A stretch of 64,000 nt of DNA from Rhynochetos jubatus (GCA_027574665.1 CM050652.1:40762307-40826306); one strand, 5' to 3'. Shown: positions 24,601-38,374, numbered from the stretch's first letter. The notes: generated by a model not told the origin, from the sequence alone. A program made the numbers and translations.

Positions 24601-26464
24601 TTGTGACAGGGTGTCACACCAAGCCGGAGCTGAAAGAGCCCAGTTACTTGCTGGATACTGGGGGAAAGAGGTGGGACTGCTGGGTTGCTGCAGGAGCAGA
24701 TGAGGCCAGGTGAGGGTCGGTGCTGGAGCCAGCCGCTGAGTGCAGGTGCTGGTCCTGCTCACGTTCAAGCAGGGCTCTGCTCTGGCACCATCAGCCTGAC
24801 CCTGGCATGAACCGCAGCAGTGGCTGTGCCTGGAGAAACACAGCCAGCAACCTGCAGCACTGACAAACCGAAGCTGACTGAAACCCAGGTTTTCCAACGT
24901 AGGCTTGCCCAGCAGTCCTGCTGAGCCCAAATACCTGTGGGCTCTGAGCTTCGGTGGCCAAAAGGGGCCCTGGTGAGAATGGGATGTTTTCAGAAGCTTG
25001 AACAGACTGGGTGCCCGCGGAGCATCCCTCCCACAGCCTCTTGGTGTCTGAGTACAAAGCAGCTGCCTAGCAAATAACTTAAAACTTCTAGCTCTAATTA
25101 CACTCCTTGCAAATAAGGTGAGCTGCTGCAAGAGTTGGAGTTTTAGAAGGAAACTAGCAAGGTTAATTTCAACCCTTTCAGATAAATAATGAGCATGGAT
25201 AATAATTCAGATATTTCAGTGAGCTAGACCAGTACATCTGAACTGCTCAAAAGCATCCAATGCAATGGTGCTAATGGTGAACATCACCTCTTTTTTTGGT
25301 TTGGGGGCAACATTAGGAGGCTGTGTTGCTGAAGCAGAAGACTATTGGTTTCTGTTGGTTCTGCTATCGCACTTGAGAGAAGGGAACGCTTCATAGTGAC
25401 AATTAGGAAAGCAGAGATAGGCAATAATAATTGTTTTGTTGTTCTTCAAGCTTCTAGAATGGCCTGATAGGAAAAAAAAATATTTTTTGAAGATACCATA
25501 ATAATTTTCCTGCTATTTTGTGCAGGAAAAAGAATCGATTTATCAGTTATTGTTCAGCATGTTGACATCTAGCTGAAAATGAGGAGAAGAAGAAAACAAT
25601 TCTTACAAGCATGTCAGGGTTTTCAGCAGGTTTTGTTTTCAATACCCACTCATTATGAAATTGGAAAAAGGAACTTTCTAAAACTCCAGAAATGAAAAGT
25701 GAAATTGGCTTTAAGCATATATAATTAAAATGCCCTAGGTCTTCAACAGTTTAAAATCATGGCATTTGCTTTTAATGCTTCAAAAAGATAAACATGTATT
25801 TTTCATTTTGTGCTGGCACGTTTAATCAAACTGTCCTGCGCCGTGTAATGAGAAAGGGCCTTCAGATACTGAGGCAGAAAACTTGCACTCAGTTTCTCTC
25901 AAATGGCTTATAGATAGCATTCAGTAAAAGAATGTGTCTAGTTAAGATACATGCATGCATGACTGTAAGCACATCTAGCTGAGATATGTCTTAGCTAGTT
26001 ACATTTTTTTTAATATATAAATTATATATAAAATATGTAATTAATAAAGAAGGAAAAAACCAAGTGAAATTATTTAGGAAGCACAGAAGCAGTGACATTT
26101 TAGTGTTGATGTTCAAAACTTTCTTATTGCTTTGCAAAACATCCAGATGGATGTGTACAGTGATGTGGTCCTTGATCCTTTTGTGGTCCCTCTGCACTGC
26201 TGGTCCTGGGGCACAGGCAGAGAAGCAGTGTGTTTTGGTCAGTGGAGACCAGGCTGGGACCTCCGTTCACCTCAACTCAGCCTCTCTTCCACTGTCTAGC
26301 TTCAGCCCTTCCACTTATTCTTCCAGTGGAAGCAGAGTATTCACAGCATCTCCTTTTAGACATCAGCTAATCTGGGCTCTGAACTGTGTTCTGAGGGATT
26401 TCACCTCCCTCTTCATTAGCCAGATATGAAGCCTAGGCCTGAAGTGAGATGATGAGATTAGTAA
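21651..26464. other. Non-coding DNA, no gene seen
   Basis: It contains the longest open frame of the window (24,505-25,131, minus, 208 codons) in a GC-richer patch. That frame is rich in Ser, Leu, Pro and Gln, is overlapped by a 120-codon plus frame, and has no recognisable domain. Around 25,990-26,045 the DNA is almost purely A/T. Confidence 0.55.
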
Positions 26465-26572
26465 CCTTATGTACCTCCATGAAATGGCAGCAATGATACT
26501 AATGTTCTTTATAAAGCACTTCTTATTTCTAAGAGAAAAACTAGCAATTTTTATTTGTAATTATTATTACAG
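26465..26572 (+). mobile_element. MIR/CORE-SINE-like 3' half with ATT-rich tail
   Basis: The order of words matches the 3' half of amniote MIR-type SINEs: a TGAAATGGCAGCAATGATACT segment (family: TGTAAAATGGGRATAATGATACT), then CTTTATAAAGCACTT (family: TTTGTAAAGCRCTTTG), then an ATTATTATTA-type tail at 26,559-26,570. Finding all three blocks in order with about the right spacing is better evidence than any block alone. The 5' tRNA-derived half is not recognisable upstream. This is a dead fossil. Confidence 0.5.
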
Positions 26573-29500
26573 GGTATAAGGTCCAAAACTTCATATTTCA
26601 CTTAATAAATGCAGGAAGCGTGAAGCTATTGCAAATATGAGGAAGTAGTGTCTATTTATCTAACCTACAATAGGCAAATTTTGAAAGGGCACCACTGCAT
26701 AAAAGCCCACAGGAGGGAGGAAAGAGCACACATACTTAAAGCCTGATGAGAGAAAGACATGGTATGTCTTTAACGGAGATGTTAAAACTCAGAAGCCCCA
26801 CAGACATCTGCTAACTCGAACATGCAACTGGCAGCTATCACCGAGTCGTGCTCTCGTGTGGTTCTTGGCTGTTGCTTGCCTGTATTTTCTAATTCCAGCT
26901 TGCCTCCTCGGTGTTACACCTACATGAACAGGCAGCGTTGTCAGAGGCAATCATGTCAGTGCACTGCAGACCACTTTTTCCCTTGTGAAGAGGAAGTTAA
27001 TTTGAAGGATCTTGTTGCTCAAAATGAAAATGCAGGTTTCATTCATACCAGGCTTTATATTTTGTACTGGGAACACTGGCACAGTACAAAGGAATCTTCT
27101 TCCAGCCATGAAAAGAAAATCAAGTAGGGAGAAGGCGCTTCCTTTCGCTGTAGGGTGATGAAGTCCACAGAGAAGTGCGATGGATAGTCCCAGGGTTCAA
27201 GGGAAACAGTACTAAAATGTCATCTTTCTCCAGCAATCACAGAAACCAGTATGATACAAAGCAGATTGGCAAACCCCTCCTGGCTTTGGGCTCACATGAG
27301 CTCTCAGTAGAAAGCTGAAGTAGGGTATAATTAATTATCAGGGATAAACAAGCTCTTGCAGTCTGCTATTGACATGGATCATTTGCTTTAAAGAAGACTG
27401 AATTTTTGATAATGATGGAGAAGGGTTAACCTCTCCCTTTTCCCTGTTCCCACGTGATGGATAGAAGCACCTCTTTATGTACCATCCTCTGATCAGAGTG
27501 GCACACACCCTGGCTTCTGTTCTGAAATAAACTCCACTAAAAAGACCACAAAAATCCTGACTAAATATGACTTACTTCTTTCAGTTGTGTTCAAAAAATA
27601 CCCTTCCCATTCATTGGCCTTTGCCATTTCCAGGGATGTGCCTGGCAGCAGAGATGCTGCAAACCTCGGTGCCCCTCTCGGGGAGGAGGAGCAGGGTAAG
27701 GAGATGCAAGCAACACTCAGCAGCAGCATGGGGATCCTCCATCACTCTCTGTCAGCCCCCATCCCCCTGTGAATTGTGCTGCTGCCCAAGAGTGATATCT
27801 GGTCACGATTCTTGCTGCTACTTGCAACCAACCCGTGCAGGCTCTGGGAAGTCTGTCTTTGCAATAGCTGGGAATTTTGCCCATGAAGGTCTTCCCTCCA
27901 CGATCCTCTCCATGGCGGCGTCTGCAGCGCCTTCACAAGCTAGTTCACATGTTGGTGGCTTTTGAGTGAGAAGATTGGCAGCTGAAATGGAGCTTGAGGA
28001 GACTTTACTTGTCCTTCCTTGCAAGGGGCTCCTGCTCTCAGCAGGTGTCCCCATGATCGCAAAGACCTGGCCTTTCTTTCTGGAAACTGAGTCCAAACTC
28101 CGGAGAGCAGAACGGGGCCTTTAGTCTCTTCCTTTTCCTTGGGACTCTGGGTTGACTGGTTGCAGAAGGAAAAACCGTCTGTAAAAGTTTCTAAAGCTCT
28201 TCTTTTTTCTTGCCATGTCCCCAAGATGCCAGTGAGACTGGTGTCTGCACCTGCAGGAATTCAGGTTGGGTTTTGTTGTTGTTTTATGAGAAAAAAATAA
28301 ATTACAGCCCAAAAACAACTTTCTACTTTATTAAGACGTTATGCTGCAAAGCTTCAAGCGATGATGAAGCCAGGCTGAGGAGTGTCCATGGTCTGGAAGT
28401 CAGCCGTGCACCCATTCACGGAACTCTCAGCCCTCCCGTGCGCTCCCTGTGCTCCGTACGATAGTGTACAGGTGCTGCAGAGAGACAGCACATCCTGCTC
28501 CCTACCCAGGCAAAGTGTGAGAGGTACCCCAGGGTACTGTCCTGTAGGGAGTCCCTTTTCCTTTGGGGTGTGACTGGACCTTCAGAGGAGGCTCTGTTCC
28601 TGTGGCTTACCCTGCAGCTGCCTTCCCCATCGATGATGTTAGTGAGGAGCTACAGCAGAGCTGCATAGCCACCCAAAATGGGGAGCAAAAGAAAAGGGAA
28701 GCATGTAGGTAGAGGAACTCCTAGGTCATAGATCCACATGGTGTTTTGCAGCCCCCAGACCATTGACATTTTCATTGATAAATAAGATTAATTGACATGA
28801 AGGGTTAGAGACTTCATTGTGAAATATTTAAGCACACGCATTGGTCCAGTGGATGGGAATTCAGCCAGAAGGGTTTCCTCGGCACCAGCAGCAGTAGTCC
28901 AGAAGCTGGGTTTGCACTGCTTTCAGAAGACCAGGACCCAGCAGCCTTTTATTCGGCTGGCACATGGACTTGGTACTTACCTTCCAGCAAAAGCCAAGTC
29001 TCTACTGCTTTCTTCAGCACCTGGAGGAGACATAAACTTCTGTTTCATATCTCAAGAAAACTCAACACAACTCTGAAGGGTAAGCGGTAGCAACTTGTGA
29101 TAACATGCCTGTAGGCCCAAAGAGACTGATATTAAATACAAATTTTTAAATCTCTGTAAACCAATTCTCTGTATATTTATTAGTCTTTGCTCTGGCTAAT
29201 AGGCGTGTGTTTGGGGTACTGGACAGCTGTGCTTTGTCTGTAACTTTCATTATCTTTATATAAAGGACCTGTTTCATGGCAGTGATAAAATTCCCTGTCA
29301 CTTCCCATGAAACAGACCCCTAAAACTGAAGCCTGCTAACAAGCAATCCGTTTGCTATTCTTTAAGCTGGGAGTGACATTGCTTTTCTGGAGCCCACCTT
29401 ACATCAGGGCTTGCTTTTCAGATGAAAAAGAATACCAGACCGGGTTGAGAAATACCCGTGCTGTCCAGAACAAAAGAAATCAGTAAAATGCAGCAGTGTA

Positions 29501-29989
29501 CTGAGGTGCCTAAACCCCCCCGGTTTGTGAGACGGCCTCCTACTCCGAGCCTGTAACTCTGCCCTTTGGAGATGTCTCTCTGCCATCCATGGGACGCACA
29601 GCAACAAGATGCAATTCCTGGAGGATGGAGATGCACTAGTGCAGGAGGAAAACAAACAGAGAGAGAAGCTTGTTGGGGCAGCCTCCTGTGTGTGGCTGGG
29701 AATCCCATAACAGCATGCCAAAACGCCTTTCGGGAAGGTGCAGTGCTGTAATGAATGTACCAAGCACTTGTGACGGCCGTGTCATTCAGAGCTTTGTCAC
29801 TCAAAGCTCTCAGGTCTTATTTTCTGGAGTATGTTTGCCTTGTGGATAAGATTGAACCCAACAGTGCTCTGTGGCCTTCAGTGGGGTCAAATCATTGTAA
29901 AAAAATGCGCCTCATCAAAATAATAATCTTCTCCATTTTTATCACTTGCTTTTCATTTTTACCTCTGGTTAACTCCCTCTTCAAATAGA
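26573..29989. other. Non-coding DNA, no gene seen
   Basis: Overlapping frames of 90-132 codons on both strands at 27.5-28.3 and 29.4-29.8 kb show no family resemblance. No transposon was recognised. Confidence 0.6.
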
Positions 29990-30350
29990 AAGGTGGCAAA
30001 TTAACAAAGTGAAGTGATTAAATCGAAGATCACCATGTCGCAGACAAATCATGCTCTATGAAACTTCTTCAGTCTACAAATCACAGCCTTCCCTCTAGCA
30101 ATTGGTGTCTGCTAATGTAAAGCCACTCAGTCTGATTAAATGTGACTTTGAGCAGTGGGCGGTTTTGTGCTTGTCTTTATGCGTAAAGGTAAATGTCAGC
30201 AAAATGAACAGGGCTTTGGGTGTTACTTACGTATCTGACGAACCCCTTATACTCTCCCTACCAAGTATATTGTAAGCGCTCGACTAGATTTATCAGCTGC
30301 TTTATAAGGAGCATCAAGAAACCCAGATTAAAGGTTGCTAAGTTACAAAC
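29990..30350. promoter_or_regulatory. Candidate conserved non-coding element
   Basis: This is unique AT-rich sequence with several well-formed binding words: GTGATTAAAT (30,015), CAATTGGTGTCTG and GCTAATGTAAAG around 30,100-30,123, GATTAAATGTG at 30,133, TTTATCAGCTG at 30,289 and CAGATAAGA at 30,350 (GATA on the plus strand). It also holds rare intact CpGs such as GCGCTCGAC near 30,278. No coding frame or repeat accounts for it. Confidence 0.3.
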
Positions 30351-30479
30351 CAGATAAGACATAGGCGTATTTCCAAATTTATACAAGCACCATGCCTAAA
30401 TTCAAGAGAAGCGTAAGAAGCAGTCTGAGCTCAAGAATAGGTTAGTGTGCAAGATGGATTTCTCTCTCTATTTCTCTGC

Positions 30480-31035
30480 ATGGCTTTACTTCCAGCAATA
30501 TTTCAAAGGGGCATTACAGCATTCAGAACCTATTACAACATGCCAAGTAAGAGAGAAATAATGCCTAATACCCAGCATGGGGGCTTTTTAATGGTAATAC
30601 AAATATTATGCAGCATTTCTCTCCCAAGTCAAGCTGTGCTTGCCCGGAATACAATCCTCCTACAAACACAAACATGTACATCCTGGGTACACAGGCCCTT
30701 GTTACAATGGGGACAAAGTAGAACTGTCTTCACACACAGATAACATAGACATTAATCCGACGATTGAAGAAATGGGATTTTGAACTGTGCAAATTCCAGT
30801 TCAAAGGAGGGATCCTTCTCAGTATAGATGTCTTTGTTATCAGCCCATGTTTAGCTAATAAATGGTTTATTAAAAATGGCATGGCTGTGAGTGGCTTACA
30901 TACATATTACTGGGTTTGGAGCGGTCCAAAATTACAGCTTACAGCACTGGAAAAGCTGTTAGGAGATGCTTATTGCTCTGCTTGCATGCTCCACACAGGG
31001 AAGCAGCACACGGAGAGATGGAGTTTTTCTGCAGG
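30480..31035. promoter_or_regulatory. Candidate conserved non-coding element, second block
   Basis: It lies directly downstream of the 30.0-30.35 kb block and has the same texture: GGCATTACAG, GAGAAATAATGCCTAATACC, TTTTTAATGGTAATAC and AAATATTATGCAGC around 30,510-30,615, then CCAAAATTACAGCTTACAGC near 30,930. Short overlapping frames exist on the plus strand (30,447-30,743 and 30,764-31,057), but neither resembles a protein family. The two blocks may be one regulatory domain. Confidence 0.27.
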
Positions 31036-31800
31036 CAGCACATTTTCAGTCTACTGAAGTTCCCAGGCTTATTTTTTCTCATACTATGAGTAGGCATCGT
31101 CAGGGAGGGCGGTGTGCTGAGATCTCTGCGTTTTCTAGCGAGTGAAACCCTGCTGCAGTCTTCAGCCCCTGACTGGAGGTGGAGCCCTTTGGCATGAGGG
31201 CAGGTCTGCTGTAGAGCACCCTACGGCCAGGTGGCACCCAGCTCTGGCCCCAGCGAGTTTCCCTATCAAAATGTGTGCTACGGAGTCCTGCCTTAGGAGA
31301 GAGCAAAGTGACTATTTTAAAATATCTGGTATAGAAATAACTCTGTATTTTGCAGGCCACCTTTTGCCTTCAGAAAGGCTAACCAAAGACATTTCTCAGA
31401 TGATTTCCTCCATGCATCTAGTTTTGTTCTAACACAAAATCAGAAAACTTTAATTGAATTCCACCTACATATGGCTTGATGGCTAGAATAGGCTTTGGCA
31501 CGGGCTGGCTAACTGGGGTACAGAAGCACATTGTCCACAGGCCTTTTTCTCATGCCCTGCTCCTTATGCCAGTGCAGAGCCCAGCAAAACAAGGCAGAGA
31601 GTTTTGCTACACCATATTGATGCCTCCAGGGGATTTCCAGAAAAAAAAGTTAACTAGGGCCTTCTGGCTTCATTCTGGTAGTTAAACACAGAATAATCAC
31701 CTGGCTTCCAGACCATGGACACCTCTCAGCCTGGCTTTATCATCGCTTGGAGCGCTGCAGCATAATGTCTTCATAAAGTAGAAAGTTGTTGTTGGGCTGT

Positions 31801-31812
31801 ACTTTCTTTCTT

Positions 31813-31856
<44 letters not shown>

Positions 31857-31860
31857 TTTA
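31801..31860. repeat. CTTT repeat grading into a 40-T homopolymer
   Basis: ACTTTCTTTCTTTC is followed by an unbroken run of T at 31,815-31,854 and then ATTTTAAG. The CTTT units at the left edge suggest growth by slippage. A minus-strand poly(A) tail of an inserted cDNA is an alternative, but no recognisable retrocopied body lies to the right. Homopolymers this long are also error-prone in assemblies, so the exact length is uncertain. Confidence 0.9.
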
Positions 31861-34796
31861 AGTAGTATTTTCACTTACATAAAAGAACAATAAAACCCAA
31901 CCTGAATTCCATCCTTTCTTCTATTTAATTACCAGCTCTTGTGTTTTCAAGCAGTTTTAAGGTAAGGGTAATTATCATGAGACAACTTGGGAAGCACGAA
32001 ACAGGGCTTTTTTCTATCTGGGAGGCAAAAAGCTGCTTTGAAAGCCTTGGCAGGCCAGCCAGTAAAACACACCTTAATGTTACTCAGTTATAACAAGAAG
32101 AAAACCAGCATGGCCCTAGATCATCTAAAGGAAGTTATGGGCATTACTTGGCCTATGATCTGACTGTACTCGTGTCTGCTAGCCAGACAGAAGACCAGAG
32201 ACACTCAAGTCCTGTGTTTTGGGCATTGATTTAAGTCCAGCCTTGTCACAGGTTATAAATTTATGTTAGCTTTCAGCCACAGCAACAAAGTGCTCATTAG
32301 ACACAGTTTGCTTTAACTTGGAAATGCTTTTTCCAGTTACACTTCAGAATTTTTCCTTCTACTTACAGATCAGTCTTATCATACTCTGTCGAGATGCACT
32401 TCCCATCAACTTTTTATTTTCTTTGACATGAAACCTGTCTCACTTCTTAGCTCTGAGAATTATGTCCTAGGGGGAATGACACCTGGTGCTTCTTCTGCAT
32501 TGGTAGGACCACTGCACCTGCCCCAGCACCTCACCACATGCTACACACTCGATCCTCACTGCTCTGAGCAAAGTCAGAGCCCGTACTCAGCACCCTGGCC
32601 AAATTGATAATGTTTTGTAATCACTGTTACGGGTTTTTGTAGGCATGGGCTCTACATCTTCCTACTGTTCCTTGCTCTAGGCAAGATAACACCCTGAAAA
32701 TATCAAGCAGAAATAAACCCTGCTTCAAGATTAAGTTTTGGACTGAGCCTTTGGTCATTAACCTTATAGCCAGGTGCCCTGCTTTTGTTTTGTGGATTTT
32801 CTAACAACTTCATTTCTCCTTGCCTGTCAGCTCTTGACTGTAAAATCCTTCAATCCATGCTCTTGGAGATCTCGGCCATCCCAACAACCAGTGCCACTGT
32901 TTTAATAATTTCAACCCTCTTGTGCACATCTGCAGTGGTGAGCAGATGAGAGAGCAGCCTGAGGAATGAGTTTAAAAGGATTTTCTATAGTTATCCTTTA
33001 ATGTTATTACATCATCTGAGTTTGAGTCTCTCTTATTAGGAAGGAAATAACATGGCATTAACTGATATTCCTGTTTTTAACCAAGACAGTGAAAATTCCT
33101 TCAGGACTATAAGGAGACTAGGTCCTGCAATTTCTGTTTCGCTTGTACATGGAAAGCTAAACCCCAAACCAGTGATGTCGTTGGTCTTGAAAGAGGTGCT
33201 GCCTGAACAGATGATGCTCATCTTTTCTGCTCTTCAAGTTGTGATACAGACATTGCAGTCCCTTTTATATCAAAATACCTCTTGGTTGCAATGGGACTTT
33301 TGCCTGAATTATCAAACCCTAGATGTCTAGGCAGTGAGTCTGTGTCACACCAACTACAAATGCCACATGTCAGAGAACTTTTTTGTAGGACTTTTGCATT
33401 TAAATGTGCCAGGTCTGGTGAATAAAAGAAAATATGCTTTCACTAGTGGGGGACTGGTTTATATTTAGACCTTTATTTGGAGACTGTAATCTAGGTACAA
33501 CTTCTTGTCCTAAATGGGAGGAGGCACAGCTACAGAAGCACTGCTGCTCTCTGGAGATTATGTTACAAAAATGTAAATACCACGATACCTTGCAGGGAGA
33601 CTAGGAGAAAGAGTTTCACAACATCACTACATTTGATTTATCTATATAACTATAGATATGGGTTTTCATTTGGGCAGCCCCCTCACTTAAAGTGGGGTCC
33701 AGGTGTGTTCTAACAGGTTCACATGAGTTTTGAATGCCCAGGAAAGAAAAGATTTCACAGCCTGCCTGGGTTGCTGTTGTACTGTTAGAACATGATTACA
33801 TTTTTTTTCCTAGTACTTTGGAAATAGACATTTCCTTTGCTGCAGCTTGCACATGCTGCCTTTTGTACTTTCACTAGGTACTGCCAAGAAGCGTCTGTCC
33901 CCCTCTTCTTTCTGCTCTGCCACTGTGTAAAAGGCTCTTTCTTGTTTTTCTCGTCTTTCCTGTGCCAGATTATCCTCCTAGGAAAAGAAGATTTAATCCC
34001 TTCCCTGTCTTAGTCCCCTTCTAAAATGTTTTGCCCTTAGCTGTGACCATGTGGAAATACGGAAGTACATGGACTTCAGTGAACATCTGAGCCCAGTTTA
34101 GTCACAGGACCTTACTGTGGTATGTATATTTTTTTTAAATTACTCTGTCACATTTTACTTTTTGCAGTCCTCGCTCACCCCTTTTGAAATGCCTAAATGC
34201 TTTTAAACTTCCAAAGGACCAGCGAAGTGAAGTGTTAAAACAACAGTGGCATGTAAAGCTCCTTCCCTTCATACCTGCCTTCTCTTGCCTACTCCTTAGA
34301 AAAACTGAGGCTTTGTGAAGGATGAAATCCCATGGGAAAGCTGATGCAGGGGTTATGACATCAGATTTAATGGGGCAGTCACTGCCACTTCTGAAGTAAG
34401 GTCTGCACTGCAGCTTTTTGTAAATCCCATAAAGACCAAAGTCATTGGGGGCTGGATTGATTTTGATGAACTGTGCTTGTCTAGCTCAAATGTGATGCTC
34501 AAGGTTCAGTCACCTGGGTTCTGTTCTAATTCACAGCCTTGCTGGTGAGTCAGTCATCCTGCAGGTTGCCTTCCTTCTCCATTGATTGCAAGCAAACAAG
34601 CCGAGATGGGACTTGCCATTTTTAGGCAGCTAACATTAGAAGAGATGATTCACACCTCGCTAGTGTGGTGGCTTCTTCCTACCATGAGTCCTGTACGAGT
34701 TGAATCCCTGCATCCCTTAACTGAGCCCTGTAACTTCAGTGGCTTTTATGGAGTTCCCTGCAGGAATCCCTCCTTGCTGGCCCAGATACAGAACTT

Positions 34797-34816
34797 TGAG
34801 TGAGTGAGTGAGTGGG
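34797..34816. repeat. (TGAG)n short tandem repeat
   Basis: About four to five TGAG units follow AACTT and end in TGGGTAG. It is short and of no evident function. Confidence 0.8.
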
Positions 34817-37800
34817 TAGTGATGTCCACCAGTGTTACCCACATTGGACCAAATACAATGTTTATGGAACAAGAGCAATACTTCACACCCAAAGGCCGCT
34901 ATCTAAACATACTCCTATCAACATTTTAATTAGCTATATCTTTAGAAAACCTCACAGTAGTTTATAAATTATACCTGAGGAGATCACAGCACTCTAACCT
35001 AAACACTGTGATTTACAGAGAGTTTGGAACTCGTTCCAGAAAGCAGAGCTGAATGGAAGAGGAGAACAAGGTTTACAACTAAGGAAAAGGAGCAGGAATT
35101 AGCATACATGTTTCCAGCATTAACTGTGATAAAGCCAGAGAGGTGTAGCACAGCTCTATTCCACTTTCATGATAACTGTATTCACCAGCAGCAGAGGTAA
35201 CAGCAGTGTTTTCAAATTTATTCTTGAATAAAACTAGAAAAATTCCTAGTTTCTCCCAAACTTGAAATTTCCAGTCAATATAAGCTGTGGCAAAACAGAT
35301 ACACAGTGTCTGAGATCCATAGAAGTACAGACATTTTAAACTCACTGCAAATGAGGAAAAGAAACTTTCACTGTATATGTCTATTCTATCTAATTTTCCA
35401 TGTAAGGAACATTTTATTACTCTGCCTACATACTCATACGACTTTTATTATGTATCTGTTGAAAACAAAGAAGCCACATCAGACACGCAGACAGCCCCCA
35501 CCCCAGACCTGCCCCCCTCCCCCAACCATGGGCCTGGAAGCTGCAGCCTACCAGCAGGTCCCTGGGGAGGGGGCTTTAACAGGGAGATGCCGAGGTCGGC
35601 CACTGTGTCTGGGGCACAGATGCATTCGTGGAGAATTTGCGCATAATCAGGCCAGCAGGGACATCAGAAAGGCAAAACCATCCCGCAGCATCTCCATAAC
35701 AATATCTAAGTCTGTGGTGGTTGCTAATATAATTCTGTAATTCTGCAGATGGAGAACCATGAGGGCTTGGGATCAGTGGGGAATCTGGGATAACTGGAAA
35801 CGTAAAAATAAAATCTATCAAACATGAGTGATTTAAGTCAAGATTATGCAAGGAATACAAGGCTGAAAAGGGTCTGCTCTGTAACAGGCAGATTGAGTCA
35901 AAGGTTTAAACTCGACCTAGAAATAAAACCCCATCGTGTTTCCTGGTAATACGCACTAGCCAGGCAAGCAGCAGTGATCCCCTGCTTGCTGATGAAGCAC
36001 ACAGATAGGAGGGTGAAAAGATCCAGGCTCTCTGGTGCTCAGTTCCTCTCGCTGTCACTGGTTCAGTCCCTTCCCATCTCCTTTTCTCTATTTAATTAAA
36101 ACATGTTAATGGCAACGCCTATCAACTAGTGGCTTTGCATTCAGCATCTGTACCTCTCTGGCTGCTGGGTCCATCTGACAGATGAGGACAGGGGTTTGGC
36201 TTTTTCAGTCATTATCTGCAGCCTTTGTGCACCTGCGGTGTGCTGCAGAAGTGACGGGAGACCTTCCCATGCCAGGGACTTTGGAGGAGAAGCCTGTAAC
36301 TGAGCACTCGCCGCTTGGTGCATGTCCACCCTCGGGGCAACCCCCCTTTACTATCCCTTGTAGTTAACAATCCACTTCTGCTTTTTTTAAAAAAACTTTG
36401 TAAACTCTATCTCTAGAGAGGAAACTTTTAAATAGTGTTTTTTCATGTTTGGGGTTTTTTTCCAAATATCATTTGCAAACAATACAGGTCACTGTACTCC
36501 AGGGCAGGGTAGTTATGGGAGAGGAGTATGGGATTTGTGTATGGTTTTAACAGGGAAAAGGAGGTCATAAGCAGTATCATGAGAAAAACAAATAAATGCA
36601 GATCTTTAGACACTATTGGAAAAAAATAAAAAGACCAGGAAACCATTTCTGAGCTGGGGAGGTCCCACGCATGAGGCCACTGAATGAGTGAAATGAGTTT
36701 TTACTGAAAGCATTCAGTAACACCAACTAGCTGATGATGTCCAAGTAAAAGTGATACGGCTACAAACAAGCTCTGGTTATTTTATTTTCCATGTCGAACT
36801 GTCACGCATCACAGAACTTCATATACATCAGTGAAGTCTCCTGACACCACTCTGGGCAAATGAGCATTGCATAGCAGATGGGTAAAATGAGAACTAAAGA
36901 ACCTGAACAGAAGTGGCCTCCCTGGAAACACAGCTCAGCAGCCTCCTGCTCAGGTAAGCATCCTCAGCCTCCTTCTCCATCCTCCCCTTCGCAGCTGCAA
37001 CACATTTCCCGCAGTCACGGCAGGAACATTATCCTGGTCGACAGGAAGGGGACTGGAGCATCAGACATGGGATCTGCTGCCATTGCCCCCATACCATGCT
37101 GGGGAGTGTGATGTCTCCCACCCGGCTCCCAGCTGTGGGAATGGAAGCCTGTATGATGTCCGTTGGAAACAAAGTTAGCCAGAATGATCATCCTGCAAGA
37201 AACGCTGGGAACCTCACTGAACTCTGTGTCACGCTGCAAACACATCACCACCTCATGCCTTAGCTGTTAGGGTACTTTTAGTCATACCGAATGCAACCAG
37301 ATATAAACATTTAGGGTCAAACTCTAAGGTGACTTCTTCAGACAACTCCCCACGTGGCTGTCGCCCAGAGAGTGGAGGTAGTAGCTGGTAGAGGGTATGT
37401 TTCGCCACTGAATTAGTTCAGGATGCTGTAGGATTTTTAAAGGAAGCCAAATCTTTGGTCTCACAGCAACCCTTTGAAAAATGACACTAAGAAGCAATTC
37501 TCACTCATAGAGAAACCCTCTAGTGCACTTGAAATTGAAATTTCGAAATGGCCATGAGCAAAAGCCATCTGTCTGAAAGATGCTGTTTTGCTTAATGTGC
37601 ACTAGAAATATAGAGAGGCCAATTTCATTGGCCGTAAGGTATGTTTTTTCCACCCAACTTCTCAGTCTGAAAAATAATTTCAGTCCTTTGATTCAGTCTT
37701 AGAGAAAATATTTAGTTCTGTGCATAAACAGGATGGAGGGCCAAAATCTTTCTCCTATAACGTGCAGAAATTGCTGGAGTTACTCCAGGGATACATTTAG

Positions 37801-38374
37801 TCCCTTCTGTTCAAAATTTAAGACCTGCTGTTTTTTGACAGCGCAGGTAATTGCTACAGCTGGAGCAAGGCTGTATCTCATCATCTCCAGCCTCAGCCTT
37901 TCCTGCCATTCACTTTTCTTGTAGCAGAAACACTGTGAATCCCTCAGAGCATGCCAAGGGATGGATCCAGTGCTAAATCCTCACCCGATGGGAGCTGGTG
38001 GTGAAGGTCTCTGCAACCTGTGACACATCCCGCACTGATTTCCCTGCACAAAAAGAAGGGCAATACCTCACCCATGGGGATGGCTTGAGGAAATTCTGCA
38101 GGTTTTGAGGTACCCGTGGAGACTCCCTCCCCTCCGCTAGCCTCGAGTAACAAGGACAAACCTTCCTGCAATGGGGACAGCTTGGAGGCTTTCTCCTCCA
38201 ATTCTCTGGCTTTCAGGTCCCGGTGTGCCTCCTGTTTCCCCATCGGAGGTTGCTGATTTGGCCACAGGATGAAAAGCAGCTAAAAGCAAAGAGTCACCTT
38301 CCAAATACGCCGAGGTGAAAGCCTCTTCCCTGGAGAGCTTTGGAAGAAAGAGGCAGAAAAGTGGCACTAAGGAG

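Larger units (their letters stand above)
31061..38374. other. Non-coding DNA, no gene seen
   Basis: Apart from the poly-T tract and the TGAG repeat I see only unique sequence with short frames. A C-rich patch lies at 35,495-35,525. Confidence 0.6.

Noticed and set aside
24505-25131. 208-codon minus-strand frame as a protein-coding gene
   Set aside because: Composition is Ser/Leu/Pro/Gln-rich, no domain is visible, a 120-codon plus frame overlaps it and no splice or promoter context was found. It is kept only as a low-interest finding.
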